Below, piece after piece: positions 63,965 through 64,000 of a stretch of 64,000 nucleotides of DNA; position 1 is the stretch's first letter, and each line of letters opens with the position of its first letter. The notes beneath the pieces were generated by a model. That model ran no database searches. It saw only the letters and a program-made list of their open reading frames with translations, and had not been told where the DNA came from. A program made the position numbers and the translations under genes. This stretch comes from Spirosoma validum (lineage in GTDB: Bacteria > Bacteroidota > Bacteroidia > Cytophagales > Spirosomataceae): assembly GCF_014699035.1 (NCBI RefSeq), contig NZ_JACXAA010000002.1, forward strand, positions 62,001 through 126,000, written 5' to 3'.

Positions 63965-64000
63965 AGAGGATCTGATTAAGATCTGCAAACACAACAACGC

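Noticed and set aside
63416-63997. 193-codon minus-strand frame opposite the Trp/Tyr-rich protein gene
   Set aside because: It mirrors the low-complexity tail of the plus-strand gene; the long open frame follows from repeat composition.

Overview
The window looks like chromosomal DNA of a Bacteroidota bacterium of the order Cytophagales, most likely Spirosoma or a close relative. This is a judgement from the gene set, not a database match. The signs are type IX secretion (T9SS) C-terminal sorting domains on large secreted proteins, many SPII lipoproteins, weak or absent Shine-Dalgarno sequences, TPR and LytTR proteins, and moderate GC with AT-rich spacers.

Layout. (1) 1-10459, housekeeping and envelope: a small lipoprotein, agmatine deiminase, another lipoprotein, two parvulin-type periplasmic foldases (the first with an apparent OmpA-like domain), a MoxR ATPase, an orphan ABC ATPase and a GapN-type aldehyde dehydrogenase. 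(2) 11205-22519, secretion and signalling: two convergent giant beta-helix T9SS proteins. The second ends a four-gene minus-strand cluster with a receiver-only response regulator, an exported TPR plus Ppx/GppA-like protein and a single-span membrane protein with beta-sandwich repeats. A divergent LytTR-only DNA-binding protein flanks it. (3) 22970-48000, an exopolysaccharide locus of the Wzx/Wzy type: outer-membrane export lipoprotein, Wzc-like co-polymerase/tyrosine kinase, initiating sugar transferase, WecG/TagA-family transferase, flippase, a chain of glycosyltransferases with ATGA overlaps, a polymerase-like membrane protein, a methyltransferase, a GT-C membrane transferase, a recently duplicated GT8 pair, a beta-helix lipoprotein and an acyltransferase. 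(4) 48086-51808, a third giant beta-helix T9SS protein. (5) 51876-57182, a decayed accessory stretch with a GT-C membrane protein, gene relics, a lipoprotein and a TIR-domain protein, ending at a tRNA-Leu gene. (6) 57405-63964, core genes again: MacB/FtsX-type permease, a conserved exported protein, a small membrane protein, CorA, an MscS channel and a Trp/Tyr-rich exported protein.

How it fits together (inference): region 3 would build, polymerise and export a surface polysaccharide. The three paralogous beta-helix proteins, with carbohydrate-binding, PA14 and NPCBM modules and T9SS signals, would be placed on or outside the cell to bind, trim or organise it. The signalling cluster in region 2 is a plausible controller. 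The best candidates for something new are that cluster (split LytTR regulator plus exported ASKHA-fold protein), the parvulin/OmpA fusion, the 11-C tract in the first beta-helix gene, and the intrinsic terminator placed in the leader of the polysaccharide operon.
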